A program made the position numbers and the translations under genes. 52,637 nt of DNA, from contig CADDZD010000010.1 in the NCBI GenBank assembly GCA_902812385.1, forward strand, positions 1 through 52,637, given 5' to 3'. Every line of letters begins with the position of its first letter. The first letter of the stretch is position 1. This stretch comes from Clostridia bacterium (GTDB lineage: Bacteria > Bacillota > DSM-12270 > Thermacetogeniales > Thermacetogeniaceae). Of the stretch, positions 26,955 to 36,750 are shown piece after piece. The notes beneath the pieces were generated by a model. It saw only the letters and a list, made by a program, of their open reading frames with translations. It made no database searches and was not told the DNA's origin.

Positions 26955-29615
26955 ATGATCGAAGAAAGGGTTATCCCGACAACCTACAACCCTCATGAAG
27001 TGGAAGAAAAGTGGTACCGGTACTGGCTGGAGAACCGGTTTTTCCACGCCGAGCCCAATACCGGGAGGAAGCCCTTCTGCATAGTGATTCCCCCGCCCAA
27101 CGTGACCGGGTCCCTGCACCTGGGACATGCCCTGGACAACACCATGCAGGATGTGCTGGTGCGCTGGCACAGAATGCTGGGGGATGAAACCCTGTGGCTG
27201 CCCGGTACCGACCACGCCGGGATCGCCACCCAGGCCCGGGTCGAAAGGGAACTGGCAAAGGAGGGCCTGAGCAAGTACGATCTCGGCCGCGAGAAGTTCC
27301 TGGAACGGGTTTGGGCCTGGAAAGAGACTTACGGAGGCAACATCATCAGACAGCTCAAGCGTCTCGGCGCCTCCTGTGACTGGGAGCGGGAACGCTTCAC
27401 CATGGACGAGGGCTGCTCCCGGGCGGTCCGGGAGGTCTTCCGGCGCCTTTACGAAAAGGGGCTGATCTACCGCGGGAGCTACATCATCAACTGGTGCCCG
27501 CACTGCCGGACGACCATCTCGGATATCGAGGTGGAGCATACCGAGCAGGAGGCCAGGCTCTACTACGTGCGCTATCCCGGAGTGGACGGGGGGCAGGGTA
27601 TCGTTGTGGCCACCACCCGCCCCGAGACCATGATGGGGGACACCGGCGTTGCGGTCCATCCGGAGGATGAGCGCTACCGTGAGCTTATCGGAAAGAAGGT
27701 CATCCTGCCTTTGATGAACCGGGAGATCCCGGTGATCGCCGACGAGGTGGTGGATCCGCAGTTCGGGACGGGGGCCGTCAAGGTGACGCCCGCCCACGAC
27801 CCCAACGACTTCGAAATGGGGCGGCGGCACCGGCTCCCCGAGATTGCCGTCATCGGCAAGGACGGGATGATGACCGGGGAAGCAGGCAGGTACGCCGGTT
27901 TAAGCAGGGAGGAAGCCCGCCGGCGGGTTGTGGAGGACCTGGCAGAGCTCGGCCTGCTGGTCAGGGTTGAGGATTACACCCATTCGGTAGGGCACTGCTA
28001 CCGCTGCGATACGGTGATCGAGCCCCTGGTTTCCGAGCAGTGGTTCGTCCGCATGAAGCCCCTGGCCGAACCCGCATTGAAGGCGGTACGGGAGGGGCGC
28101 ATCCGGTTTGTTCCGGAGCGGTTCACCAGGATCTATCTCAACTGGCTGGAGAACATCCGCGACTGGTGCATCTCCCGCCAGCTCTGGTGGGGCCACCGCA
28201 TCCCGGTCTGGTACTGCCGGGACTGCGGCGAGGTCATCTGCCCCGAAGGAGACCCGGAGAACTGCCCGCAGTGCGGAGGGACAAGGCTTGAGCAGGACCC
28301 CGACGTCCTGGACACCTGGTTCAGCTCTGCCCTCTGGCCCTTCTCCACCCTGGGCTGGCCGGATAAGACCCCTGAACTGGAGTTCTTCTACCCGACCTCG
28401 GTCCTGGTGACCGGGCGTGACATCATTTTCTTCTGGGTCGCCCGGATGATCTTCATGGCCCTGGAGTTCATGCAGGACGTCCCCTTCCGGGAGGTGCTCA
28501 TCCACGGACTCATCCTGGACCCCCACGGCCGCAAAATGAGCAAATCCCTGGGGAACGTGCGGGATCCCCTGGAGATCATCGACCGGTACGGGGCCGACAC
28601 CCTGCGCTTCACCATGGTGACCGGGAATACTCCCGGAAACGACCTGCGCTTTCACCAGGAGAGGGTGGAAGGCGCCCGGAATTTTGCCAACAAGATCTGG
28701 AACGCCTCCCGGTTCGCCCTGCTCAACCTCCAGGATTTCCGGCCTGCGCCCGAACCGGGGAGGTTCGACCGGGAGCGGCTTGAGCTGGCGGACCGCTGGA
28801 TCCTGAGCAGGTTCAACCGGGCCGTGGAAGGGGTGACCGGGAACCTGGCGGCCTACGAGCTCGGGGAGGCCGCCCGCATCCTCTACGACTTTATCTGGAG
28901 CGAGTTCTGCGACTGGTACATCGAACTGGTGAAGCCCCGCCTGTACGGGAAGGATACACCGGAGAGCAGGAGCACCGCCCAGTCGGTGCTGTGGTACGTC
29001 CTCATTCACACCCTGGAGCTGCTTCACCCCTTCATGCCCTTCATCACGGAGGAGATCTGGCAGCACCTGCCCCACCAGGGGAAGAGCATTATGGTCGCTC
29101 CCTGGCCTGCCGTGTGGCCCGATCTGGAGGACCCCGAAGGCGAGGAAAAAATGGAGTACCTGATGGAGGTGATCCGGTCGATCCGGAACCTGCGCGGCGA
29201 GCTGAACGTTCATCCCGGGCGCTCCGTCAGGTGCGTGATCATCGCCGGTTCCGGGGCGCGGTCCCTGCTCCGGGACTACGCAGGGTACGTCAAGCACCTG
29301 GCAGGGGTCGAGCCGCTGGAACTGGCCGACGGCGGGGCGCCGAAACCCGCCCGGGCGCTGACGGCGGTGGTGAAGGATGCCGAGATCTACGTCCCGCTGG
29401 AGGGGCTCGTGGATCTCGATAAGGAAATCGCCAGGCTGGAAAAGGAAGCGGATGCGGTTGCCCTGGCCCTGCAGCGGGTGAAAGGGAAGCTGTCAAACCG
29501 GTCCTTCCTGGCCAAGGCCCCTCCCGATGTGATCGAAAAGGAGCGGGCAAAGGAGGAAGAGCTGGAACAGAAGCAGGCGGCCATCGAGCGCCGCCTTGCC
29601 GCCCTGCGCGGTTAG
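26955..29615 (+). CDS. valS: Valyl-tRNA synthetase
   Basis: An 886-residue class Ia aminoacyl-tRNA synthetase charging tRNA-Val. HIGH-type motif GSLHLGHAL near residue 52 and KMSKS near residue 525. Between them lies the CP1 editing domain ([16 protein letters not shown]). Anticodon-binding helices and a C-terminal coiled-coil arm (about 820-886, rich in E and K) complete the usual length. AGGAGG precedes the ATG by 12 bases. The frame stays open for 24 codons upstream, to 26883, but without a normal start codon. Confidence 0.97.
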   Translation: MIEERVIPTTYNPHEVEEKWYRYWLENRFFHAEPNTGRKPFCIVIPPPNVTGSLHLGHALDNTMQDVLVRWHRMLGDETLWLPGTDHAGIATQARVERELAKEGLSKYDLGREKFLERVWAWKETYGGNIIRQLKRLGASCDWERERFTMDEGCSRAVREVFRRLYEKGLIYRGSYIINWCPHCRTTISDIEVEHTEQEARLYYVRYPGVDGGQGIVVATTRPETMMGDTGVAVHPEDERYRELIGKKVILPLMNREIPVIADEVVDPQFGTGAVKVTPAHDPNDFEMGRRHRLPEIAVIGKDGMMTGEAGRYAGLSREEARRRVVEDLAELGLLVRVEDYTHSVGHCYRCDTVIEPLVSEQWFVRMKPLAEPALKAVREGRIRFVPERFTRIYLNWLENIRDWCISRQLWWGHRIPVWYCRDCGEVICPEGDPENCPQCGGTRLEQDPDVLDTWFSSALWPFSTLGWPDKTPELEFFYPTSVLVTGRDIIFFWVARMIFMALEFMQDVPFREVLIHGLILDPHGRKMSKSLGNVRDPLEIIDRYGADTLRFTMVTGNTPGNDLRFHQERVEGARNFANKIWNASRFALLNLQDFRPAPEPGRFDRERLELADRWILSRFNRAVEGVTGNLAAYELGEAARILYDFIWSEFCDWYIELVKPRLYGKDTPESRSTAQSVLWYVLIHTLELLHPFMPFITEEIWQHLPHQGKSIMVAPWPAVWPDLEDPEGEEKMEYLMEVIRSIRNLRGELNVHPGRSVRCVIIAGSGARSLLRDYAGYVKHLAGVEPLELADGGAPKPARALTAVVKDAEIYVPLEGLVDLDKEIARLEKEADAVALALQRVKGKLSNRSFLAKAPPDVIEKERAKEEELEQKQAAIERRLAALRG

Positions 29616-29658
29616 CGGATTCTCTCTGAAAGAAAGCAAAAGATGCCTGAGGGCTGCA

Positions 29659-29702
29659 CCCCTCCTCCCACCTCTCGACGGAGGAGGGGTATATATATTT
29701 TT
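29659..29702 (+). terminator. Rho-independent terminator after valS
   Basis: CCCCTCCTCC pairs perfectly with GGAGGAGGGG (29659-29668 and 29680-29689), followed by TATATATATTTTT. The next 250 bases, up to the PHP gene, hold no further feature that I can support. Confidence 0.9.
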
Positions 29703-29954
29703 CAGACGGTGGGTGCGGGGCACTGTTTTCGGCGGCGGAGCCGGCTGGAAGAGACACGGTTAAAAGGGCACTACCGGTGCGGCGCTGTTTCAGGCGGGGG
29801 CGGAGGCAGCCTTGCCCGCTTGCGCGAAGCAGATTAAGCCTTTCTTATACAAAAGTTTTAAAAAAGTTAAACCGTCCTTAAAAAGAACGAAACATTACTC
29901 GGGTATCTTTGAGCCGAAGGAAAAACCTTTGTTTGGGAGGTGAAGTGTGTAAGG

Positions 29955-30697
29955 ATGAAATTGGAAGCCGATTTGCACACCCATACTGTTGCGAGTGGAC
30001 ACGCTTACAGTACGCTGAAGGAGATGGTCGAGGCGGCGCGCCGGAAAGGGCTGAAAATGCTGGGCATAACCGATCATGGTCTGCGGATGCCCGGGAGCCC
30101 GCACTACTTATATTTCGCAAACATGATCGTCTGGCCGCGGATAATGCAAGGAGTGGAGGTTCTACGCGGGGTAGAGGCCAATATTCTTGACACCACCGGG
30201 AAGCTCGATGTTCCTGAAGAAGTGCTGGCGCAGCTGGATCTTGTTTTGGCCGGCTTCCACAGCGGTACCGGTTATGAGGGGACTACGGTGGAAGATAATA
30301 CCCGGGCGATGATCGCTGCCATCAAAAACCCGTATGTCCATATCATCGTCCATCCGGGAAACCCGCAGTATCCGGTGGATATGGAAAAAGTAGTGCTGGC
30401 CGCAAAGGCATTTGGCAAGGCGTTGGAAATCAACAGAACTCCTTTTTTGTGCGCCCGGGCAGCGCATCGCGCTGTTATCATCTCGCCCAACTGGCTAAAA
30501 AGCACCGGGTTATGGTTGCAGTCAACAGCGATGCGCATATTTATTGCAGTGTTGGGGATTGTGATGCGGCGATTTCGCTCGTCACCGAGGTGGGCATTGA
30601 AGAGAGCTGTATTCTCAACAGCTCGGCAGATCGGGTGCGAGAATTCCTCGCCCGTCACAGGCAAGCCAATGAAGTTCAAGCAAAAACAAATATGTAA
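29955..30697 (+). pseudogene. PHP-family phosphoesterase (YcdX-like), frameshifted
   Basis: The ATG at 29955 starts a typical YcdX-type protein (ADLHTHTVASGHAYSTL, GITDHG, VEANI, IVHPGNP), a trinuclear-metal phosphoesterase of about 245 residues. The frame is lost in a run of six T at 30443-30448; with seven T it continues as VRPGSASRCYHLAQLAKKHR, then AVNSDAHIYCSVGD, and ends at 30697. Without correction, the first frame reads through meaningless sequence into the next gene and falsely looks like a PHP-EAL fusion. The homopolymer site makes a sequencing error or slippage equally plausible. Confidence 0.85.
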
Positions 30698-31490
30698 GAA
30701 GCTGCCCTGGGCACCACCTGTCAGGCAATTAATGCAAATAATTGAGGCAAAACAATTTAGGATCGTTTTTCAACCGGTGGTAAAACTTCCTGAAGGGGAA
30801 ATCTATGGATATGAAGCATTGGTAAGGTTGCCCGAAGGAAGCTGTTTTACACCTCCTCTCCAGTTGTTCAATTTTGCTGCCGAAGCGGGGCTCCTCTACC
30901 CCCTGGAGAGGGTAACCCGTGAGGAAGCCCTCCGGCACCTTGGTCTTTTTTCACTGAAACATAAGCTTTTCCTTAATATCAACCCGCAGATTATCAACGA
31001 TCCCCGTTTTATTCCCGGCCAAACCGCAAGGTTCGTCAGGCAGTACAATCTTACCCCTGAAAACATCGTTTTTGAAATAACCGAGGGAATGGCTATCAAG
31101 GACTTTCCCGCTTTCCGCAAAACGCTTGATCACTATCGCAGCCAGGGCTATCTGATTGCGATTGATGATTTCGGAGCCGGTTATTCCAATCTCCGTGCCG
31201 TTGCCGAACTCCAGCCGGATTTTATCAAGCTGGATATGCCCCTGGTGCATGGGGTTCACAAAACAACGGCGCTCCAGGCATTGATGGAAACATTGAGAAC
31301 ATTTGCCTGTAAGACTCATTCCCAGCTTATTGCCGAGGGAATCGAAAACGAGGCGGAACTAATGAAACTTGTTCAACTGGGAATCACCTTCGGCCAGGGG
31401 TATCTTCTTGCACAACCGGCTTTTCCTCCCCCTATGCTTGACCGGAAGGCTGCCGAAGTTTTGCAGCATGCCGTCTGCGACGCGTTATAA
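30669..31490 (+). CDS. EAL-domain c-di-GMP phosphodiesterase, C-terminus formed by a repeat
   Basis: A 273-residue protein of which about 35-265 is an EAL domain: YEALVRL, LFLNINPQ, VFEITEG, IAIDDFGAGYSN, FIKLD, IAEGIEN and FGQGYLLAQP. All metal and catalytic residues are present, so it should cleave c-di-GMP. The start overlaps the PHP gene by 29 bases and has a weak ribosome site; an ATG at 30732 is possible. The last seven codons and the stop come from a partial palindromic element beginning at 31469. Any CBS or GGDEF domain that normally follows EAL in this kind of protein has been lost. Confidence 0.85.
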   Translation: MKFKQKQICKKLPWAPPVRQLMQIIEAKQFRIVFQPVVKLPEGEIYGYEALVRLPEGSCFTPPLQLFNFAAEAGLLYPLERVTREEALRHLGLFSLKHKLFLNINPQIINDPRFIPGQTARFVRQYNLTPENIVFEITEGMAIKDFPAFRKTLDHYRSQGYLIAIDDFGAGYSNLRAVAELQPDFIKLDMPLVHGVHKTTALQALMETLRTFACKTHSQLIAEGIENEAELMKLVQLGITFGQGYLLAQPAFPPPMLDRKAAEVLQHAVCDAL

Positions 31491-31550
31491 TCGAGTTAAA
31501 CCGGAGTCCGGGAGCAAGCGCAAGGATAAACCGGAACATATTTTCAGGGG
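31469..31550 (+). repeat. Partial palindromic-element copy E
   Basis: TGCCGTCTGCGACGCGTTAT through GGGAGCAAGCGCAAGGATAA is the right third of copy A almost base for base. It is followed by ACCGGAACATATTTTCAGGGG, the tail shared with 16806-16832 and with copy F. The left two-thirds are missing and replaced by the EAL gene. Confidence 0.85.
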
Positions 31551-31715
31551 CAGTTATAAAGAAAAAAATATAAAAAAGGAGTAAAAAGAAGACTGCCGGG
31601 GTAAAATCAACCGGAAGAATATAAGCAGGATGTGGGACTTGTGTGTCGAATAATTTTTGTTAAAAGGGGCGGTTGAAACGGTGCCCGGGGGCAGGGGATA
31701 GCAAGGGGGAGTGGT

Positions 31716-32441
31716 ATGACTTCCAAGATACTCGTCGTGGACGACGAAGAGTCGATCGTCAAGCTGGTCTCCTTTAATTTGAATAAAGAGGGATTCCAGA
31801 CCGTTGCCGCCGGCGACGGCAACGAGGCCTGGGAAAAGATCCAGCAGGAAAAGCCGGACCTGATCGTCCTTGACGTGATGCTGCCCGGAATGGACGGCCT
31901 GACTCTTTGCCGGCTCATGCGCAAGGAGGGGCTGACCACCCCGATCCTGATGCTCACAGCCCGTGACGAGGAGATCGACAAGGTGCTCGGGCTGGAGATG
32001 GGGGCCGATGATTACCTGACGAAGCCCTTCAGCCCCAGGGAGCTGGTGGCCCGGGTGAGGGCGATCCTGCGCCGCACCGGTGAGAGGGAGCGGGAGGGTG
32101 AGGAGCACTTGGAGTTCGGAGACCTGGAGGTTTTTCCGGCGAGGTATGAGGTGAGGCTGGCCGGAGAGCCGGTTGCCCTCACTCCGAAGGAGTTCGAGTT
32201 GCTGCTCCTGCTCTGCCGGAGCGCGGGGCTGGTTCTGAGCAGGGAATACATCCTCCAGAAGCTCTGGGGGTACGATTTTTACGGGGATGCCCGGGTTGTG
32301 GATGTACACATCAGCCACCTGCGTGAAAAGCTCGAGCAGGACCCCGCCCACCCGCGCTACATCAAGACCGTGAGGGGTGTGGGGTACAAGTTCCAGTCGC
32401 CAATCCAGGGGAACAGGGGGATTGAAAACTGTACGGGATAA
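31716..32441 (+). CDS. phoP: PhoB/PhoP-type response regulator
   Basis: A 241-residue OmpR-family regulator. The receiver domain (1-120) has the DDEE acidic pocket, phospho-accepting Asp in LIVLDVMLPGMDG, the conserved Thr in MLTARDEE and Lys in YLTKPFSP. The C-terminal winged helix (about 130-232) contains LTPKEFELLLLL and RVVDVHISHLREKL. Overlap with the next gene and the pstB-phoU context indicate phosphate-starvation control. Confidence 0.9.
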   Translation: MTSKILVVDDEESIVKLVSFNLNKEGFQTVAAGDGNEAWEKIQQEKPDLIVLDVMLPGMDGLTLCRLMRKEGLTTPILMLTARDEEIDKVLGLEMGADDYLTKPFSPRELVARVRAILRRTGEREREGEEHLEFGDLEVFPARYEVRLAGEPVALTPKEFELLLLLCRSAGLVLSREYILQKLWGYDFYGDARVVDVHISHLREKLEQDPAHPRYIKTVRGVGYKFQSPIQGNRGIENCTG

Positions 32442-32452
32442 AGCGGCAGATC

Positions 32453-33835
32453 TTGATCGGGAATATGCTCATCCTCGGCTTCGCCCTGCTGGTGCTGGGC
32501 GGGTTCTTAGCCCTTTTCCTGAGGGATTACGGGATCACCCTCCCCCTCGCCGGTTTCTGGCAGTACATGCTGGCAGCCATCTTCTTCGCCCTTGCCGGCG
32601 CGTGGCTTTTCAGCGACAGGCTGGCAGGCAGGATCATGCGGCAGCTGGGGGAGGTGACCGCCGCCGCCAAGCGGATTGCCGGTGGAGACTGGGAGACCGA
32701 AATCCGCCGCCCGGAGGAGGGTGAGATCGGGGAGCTCGCCTCCGCCATCAACGGGATCTCCCGCACCATCAAGGAAAACGTGAGGGAACTGGCGGAGAGC
32801 AAGGGCCGGCTGGAAGCCGTCCTGGCCAACATGGAAAGCGGTGTTCTCCTGTTCGACGGCGAAGGCCGTCTCAGCCTGATCAACCCTGCTGCCGAGGGGT
32901 TCCTGGGGGTGCGGGCGGAGGAGGTGATGGGGATGCCGCATGTCGAGGCGGTGAAGAACTACTCCCTGAGCAGCCTGATCGACGACGTCCTCCGGTCCTG
33001 GAAGCTGGCTCGCAAGGAGATATCCCTCATCTACCCGCAGGAGCGAACGGTAGAAACCCATGCAGCGCCCATTTTCGGGGTAGGGGGCGAACCGCACGGT
33101 GTTGTGGTGGTGCTCTACGACATCAGCGAGATCAAGCACCTGGAAAGGGTGCGGGCGGAGTTCGTGGCGAACGTTTCTCATGAACTGAAGACCCCTGTTA
33201 CTGCCGTTAAGGGTTTCGCGGAGACCCTGCTTTCGGGGGCGCTGTACAACTTCCGGGCAGCCGAGGAGTTCGTAAACATCATCAACGAAGAGGCCGAGCG
33301 CCTGAGCAGGCTCATCCACGATCTCCTGGAACTGTCCAAGATCGAATCGAAGGGCTTCAGGCTGCGGATCGAGCCCCTGGAACTGGACGCAGAGATCAAG
33401 CGCATTGTGGACAAGCTGAAACCCCAGTTTCTCAAGAAGGAACTGACTCTGACCACGGATCTCCCGCCCGAGCCTGTAATTGTAGGGGCCGACCGGGACC
33501 AGATCGAGCAGGTGCTCCTGAATCTCCTGGACAACAGCCTCAAGTACACCCCGGGCGGTGGGCAGGTGGAGGTTTCCCTGCGGCAGGACGGGGGGGATGT
33601 GATAGTTGCCGTAAAGGATACGGGTATCGGAATACCGCCGGAAGACCTGCCGCGCATCTTTGAGCGCTTTTACCGGGTTGATAAGGCGCGCAGCCGGAAA
33701 CTGGGGGGCACCGGCCTGGGGCTCTCCATCGTCAAGCATATCATCGAGGCCCACCGCGGCAGGGTTTGGGTGGAAAGCGAACCGGGGAAGGGTTCCCAAT
33801 TCTATTTTTCCCTCCCTATTGACAATAGAGGGTAA
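32453..33835 (+). CDS. phoR: PhoR-type sensor histidine kinase
   Basis: 460 residues from TTG at 32453. The frame is open back to a CTG at 32429 that has GGGGG eight bases upstream and would add KRQIL, typical of PhoR starts, so that start inside phoP is possible. Two N-terminal membrane helices with almost no extracellular loop, HAMP (about 60-110), PAS (about 120-225, LEAVLANMESGVLLFDGEG), HisKA with the phospho-His in NVSHELKTPVTAVKGFAETL, and an ATPase domain (LLNLLDNSLKYT, VKDTGIGIPPEDLPRIFERF, GGTGLGLSIVKH). Lack of a large periplasmic sensor fits PhoR, which senses through Pst/PhoU. Confidence 0.92.
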   Translation: MIGNMLILGFALLVLGGFLALFLRDYGITLPLAGFWQYMLAAIFFALAGAWLFSDRLAGRIMRQLGEVTAAAKRIAGGDWETEIRRPEEGEIGELASAINGISRTIKENVRELAESKGRLEAVLANMESGVLLFDGEGRLSLINPAAEGFLGVRAEEVMGMPHVEAVKNYSLSSLIDDVLRSWKLARKEISLIYPQERTVETHAAPIFGVGGEPHGVVVVLYDISEIKHLERVRAEFVANVSHELKTPVTAVKGFAETLLSGALYNFRAAEEFVNIINEEAERLSRLIHDLLELSKIESKGFRLRIEPLELDAEIKRIVDKLKPQFLKKELTLTTDLPPEPVIVGADRDQIEQVLLNLLDNSLKYTPGGGQVEVSLRQDGGDVIVAVKDTGIGIPPEDLPRIFERFYRVDKARSRKLGGTGLGLSIVKHIIEAHRGRVWVESEPGKGSQFYFSLPIDNRG

Positions 33836-33859
33836 CGGACGGAGGAGTGTTGGATCTAA

Positions 33860-34672
33860 ATGTTGACTGCGCTGAATAACAGATTGGAACAGAAGGCCGG
33901 TGCCGATAAGACGCCTATGCAGAACAAGATAGAGATTTGCGACCTCAATGTTTTTTACGGTGCCAATCACGTCCTGAAAAACATTCAACTGAATGTCGCC
34001 CTTCACCGGGTGACGGCCCTGATCGGGCCCTCGGGCTGCGGCAAGTCCACCCTGCTCCGGACTCTCAACAGGATGAACGACCTCATCCCGGGAGTCACCA
34101 TTAAGGGAACTGTGCTGCTGGACGGTGAGGATATCTACAGTGCCAATGTTGACGTGGTGAACCTGCGCAAACGGGTCGGGATGGTCTTTCAGCGGCCGAA
34201 TCCCTTTCCAAAATCGGTTTTTGAGAATGTTGCCTACGGGCCGCGCCGCCATGGGGTGAGGGACCGCAAGCGCCTGGCCGAGATTGTAGAGGAAAGCCTG
34301 CGCAAGGCCGCCCTCTGGAACGAGGTGAAGGACCAGCTGTACAAGTCGGCCCTGCAGCTTTCCGGGGGACAGCAGCAGCGCCTCTGCATCGCCAGGGCGC
34401 TGGCGGTGGAGCCGGAGGTGCTGCTCATGGACGAGCCCTGTTCAGCCCTGGACCCCATCTCCACCGCCAGCATTGAGGATTTGATCGACGAACTGAAGAG
34501 GGATTATACTATTGTTATCGTAACCCACAACATGCAGCAGGCGGCCCGTGTCTCACAGTATACCGCCTTTCTTCTGAACGGGGAGCTCATCGAATTCGGC
34601 AGCACCGACCGGCTTTTCACCAGGCCCCAGGAGAAGAAAACAGAGGACTATATCACCGGGCGCTTCGGTTAA
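33860..34672 (+). CDS. pstB: Phosphate-import ATP-binding protein
   Basis: A 270-residue ABC ATPase with Walker [11 protein letters not shown]-loop [20 protein letters not shown] (the PstB signature), LSGGQQQR, Walker B VLLMDEP and the H-loop VTHNM. It belongs to the PstSCAB phosphate importer, yet no pstS, pstC or pstA gene is next to it, and it follows phoR directly. It may serve a permease encoded elsewhere or act only in the PhoR-PhoU signalling complex. Confidence 0.93.
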   Translation: MLTALNNRLEQKAGADKTPMQNKIEICDLNVFYGANHVLKNIQLNVALHRVTALIGPSGCGKSTLLRTLNRMNDLIPGVTIKGTVLLDGEDIYSANVDVVNLRKRVGMVFQRPNPFPKSVFENVAYGPRRHGVRDRKRLAEIVEESLRKAALWNEVKDQLYKSALQLSGGQQQRLCIARALAVEPEVLLMDEPCSALDPISTASIEDLIDELKRDYTIVIVTHNMQQAARVSQYTAFLLNGELIEFGSTDRLFTRPQEKKTEDYITGRFG

Positions 34673-34707
34673 AACATACCCCCTCTGAGGAGAAGGGAGG
34701 AGAGAAT

Positions 34708-35367
34708 GTGTCGGCGCGCAAGTCTTACCAGGAACAGCTTGAGGAGCTGCAGCAGGAAGTCTTGAAGATGGGCACCCTGGTAGAGCAGACCATCTTCAAT
34801 GCGGTGAAGTCCCTCAAGGAACGCAACGAGGAACTGGCACAGCAGATAGTTGACGGCGATGATTTTATAGACGAGTACCAGATCAAGATCGAGGATTTCT
34901 GTGTAAAACTGCTTGCTCTCCAGCAGCCGATGGCCAGCGACCTCCGGGTGATCAGCACCGCAATGAAGATCGCCGTTGACCTGGAGAGAATGGCGGATCA
35001 TGCGGTGGACATCGCCAAGGTGACACTGCGCCTGGCCGGGCAGCCCCTCATCAAGCCGCTGATCGACGTTCCCCGGATGGCCGAGATCGCCCAAAAGATG
35101 ATCCGGGAGAGCCTGGAGGCCTATGTGCATCATGATATCTCAAGGGTTGAAGCCCTGATCGGTTACGATCACGAGGTGGATGCCCTTTACAACCAGGTCT
35201 TCCGGGAACTCCTGACCTTCATGATGGAAGATCCCCGGACGATCCGGCAGGCCACGCAGCTGCTGTTCGTTGCCAGGTACCTGGAAAGGGTGGCCGACCA
35301 CGCCACCAACCTGGGCGAGGCGATCTACTACATGGTCACAGGGGAGAGGAAGGACCTCAACTGTTAA
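34708..35367 (+). CDS. phoU: Phosphate-specific transport regulator PhoU
   Basis: 219 residues, GTG start after GGGAGGAG. Two three-helix PhoU repeats (about 12-115 and 118-215), each with the metal-binding E/D-rich helix: AVDLERMADHAVDIAKV and VARYLERVADHATNLGE. It dampens PhoR and PstB when phosphate is plentiful. Completes the phoPR-pstB-phoU operon. Confidence 0.95.
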   Translation: MSARKSYQEQLEELQQEVLKMGTLVEQTIFNAVKSLKERNEELAQQIVDGDDFIDEYQIKIEDFCVKLLALQQPMASDLRVISTAMKIAVDLERMADHAVDIAKVTLRLAGQPLIKPLIDVPRMAEIAQKMIRESLEAYVHHDISRVEALIGYDHEVDALYNQVFRELLTFMMEDPRTIRQATQLLFVARYLERVADHATNLGEAIYYMVTGERKDLNC

Positions 35368-35386
35368 ATCTTAGGAGGCAGGGCTC

Positions 35387-36724
35387 GTGCACTACGATGA
35401 GGCACTGGATTTTCTTTACGGGTTGACAAAGTTCGGTTTCAACTTCGGGTTGGGAAGGATCAAACACCTGATGGGGCTTTTGGGAAACCCCCATCGTCAC
35501 TTAAGGGTGATCCACATCGGTGGGACGAACGGCAAAGGCTCGACGGCGGTGATGGTGGCACGGGTTCTGGAAGCTGCCGGTTACCGGGCCGGGCTCTTTA
35601 CCTCCCCCCACATCCACAGCTATACCGAGCGTTACCTGATCAACGGCAATCCCATCTCGGAGGAGAGGTTTGCCGCTCTGTTGACAAGGCTGAAGCCCTT
35701 GCTGGAGCAGATGGTGCGGGATGGCCATGAGCATCCCACGGAATTCGAGGTCTGCACTGCGCTCGGCTTTCTTTATTTCTTCGAAGAAAAAGTCGACTTC
35801 CTGGTGCTTGAAGTCGGCCTCGGGGGCGCGATAGATTCCACGAATATCGTGGAGAATCCGCTTGTCTCGGTGATTACCAACGTCACCTTTGACCACATGG
35901 ATTACCTGGGCAGGACCATCCGGGAGATCGCCACCGTCAAGTCCGGGATCATCAAGCCGGGGGGCCACGTGGTCACCGCCGCCGAGGAGCCCGACGCCCT
36001 GGAGGTGATTGCGGCCAAATGCAGGGAAAATGGGGCCTCCCTGCTGCGGGTCGGGAAGGAGATCACCTGGGAGCTAAAAGAGGCCGCACCCACCGGCACC
36101 GCCTTTGACCTCCGCAGCCCGTGGGGGAGTTATACGGATTTAAAGGTCCCCCTGGCGGGGCAGTACCAGGTGAAGAATGCCGCCACTGCTCTCGGTGCAC
36201 TGGAAATCCTGCGCCACGTGCACGGGGTGAAGCTGGACTTCCCGGAAGACCTGCGCCGGGGCTTTGCCAGAAGCTACTGGCCTGCCCGCCTGGAACTGCT
36301 TTCAAAAAGCCCCGGGGTTCTGGTGGATGTCAGCCACAACTACGACGGGGCCCGGACCCTGAGGGCCGCCCTTGAAGGGATCTACCACTACCGCCGGTTG
36401 ATCCTGGTCATGGGGATGCTGGGTGACAAGGAGCGGGAAAAGGTGGTCGGTGAGCTGGCTCCCCTGGCCGACACGGTGATCATCACCAAGCCCCTCAGCC
36501 CCCGGGCGGGGGACTGGCAGCTGCTTGCGACGGAGGCCCGCCGCTATGTCGGCCGCGTCCACCTGATCGAGGAGATCACCGATGCGGTGGATGCGGCTCT
36601 CAAGGATGCCGGCCCTGAGGACCTGGTCTGCATCACCGGATCCTTTTACATGGTGTCCGATGCCAGGGCTTACCTGCTGGAAAAATTAAGATGCAATAAA
36701 GACGGGACGGCGACTTTATGGTAA
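35387..36724 (+). CDS. folC: Folylpolyglutamate synthase / dihydrofolate synthase
   Basis: A 445-residue Mur-ligase-fold enzyme adding glutamate to folates. GTG start with GGAGG upstream. P-loop GTNGKGSTAVM, SPHIHSYTERYLING, VGLGGAIDSTN and FDHMDYLG are family marks. Folate polyglutamates matter for one-carbon metabolism in acetogen-like anaerobes. It lies 19 bases after phoU and may share its transcript. Confidence 0.95.
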   Translation: MHYDEALDFLYGLTKFGFNFGLGRIKHLMGLLGNPHRHLRVIHIGGTNGKGSTAVMVARVLEAAGYRAGLFTSPHIHSYTERYLINGNPISEERFAALLTRLKPLLEQMVRDGHEHPTEFEVCTALGFLYFFEEKVDFLVLEVGLGGAIDSTNIVENPLVSVITNVTFDHMDYLGRTIREIATVKSGIIKPGGHVVTAAEEPDALEVIAAKCRENGASLLRVGKEITWELKEAAPTGTAFDLRSPWGSYTDLKVPLAGQYQVKNAATALGALEILRHVHGVKLDFPEDLRRGFARSYWPARLELLSKSPGVLVDVSHNYDGARTLRAALEGIYHYRRLILVMGMLGDKEREKVVGELAPLADTVIITKPLSPRAGDWQLLATEARRYVGRVHLIEEITDAVDAALKDAGPEDLVCITGSFYMVSDARAYLLEKLRCNKDGTATLW

Positions 36725-36750
36725 AAGCTTGACAAGGGAGGATGGTTCGC

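Noticed and set aside
26845-26955. T-box riboswitch before valS
   Set aside because: No AGGGTGGNACCGCG box or specifier stem, and too little transcribed sequence before the hairpin.
29940-31490. A single 516-codon frame that looks like a PHP-EAL fusion protein
   Set aside because: The middle third is out-of-frame translation of the PHP gene. The true PHP C-terminus (NSDAHIYCSVGDCDAA) lies in another frame and ends at 30697; the EAL gene starts separately.
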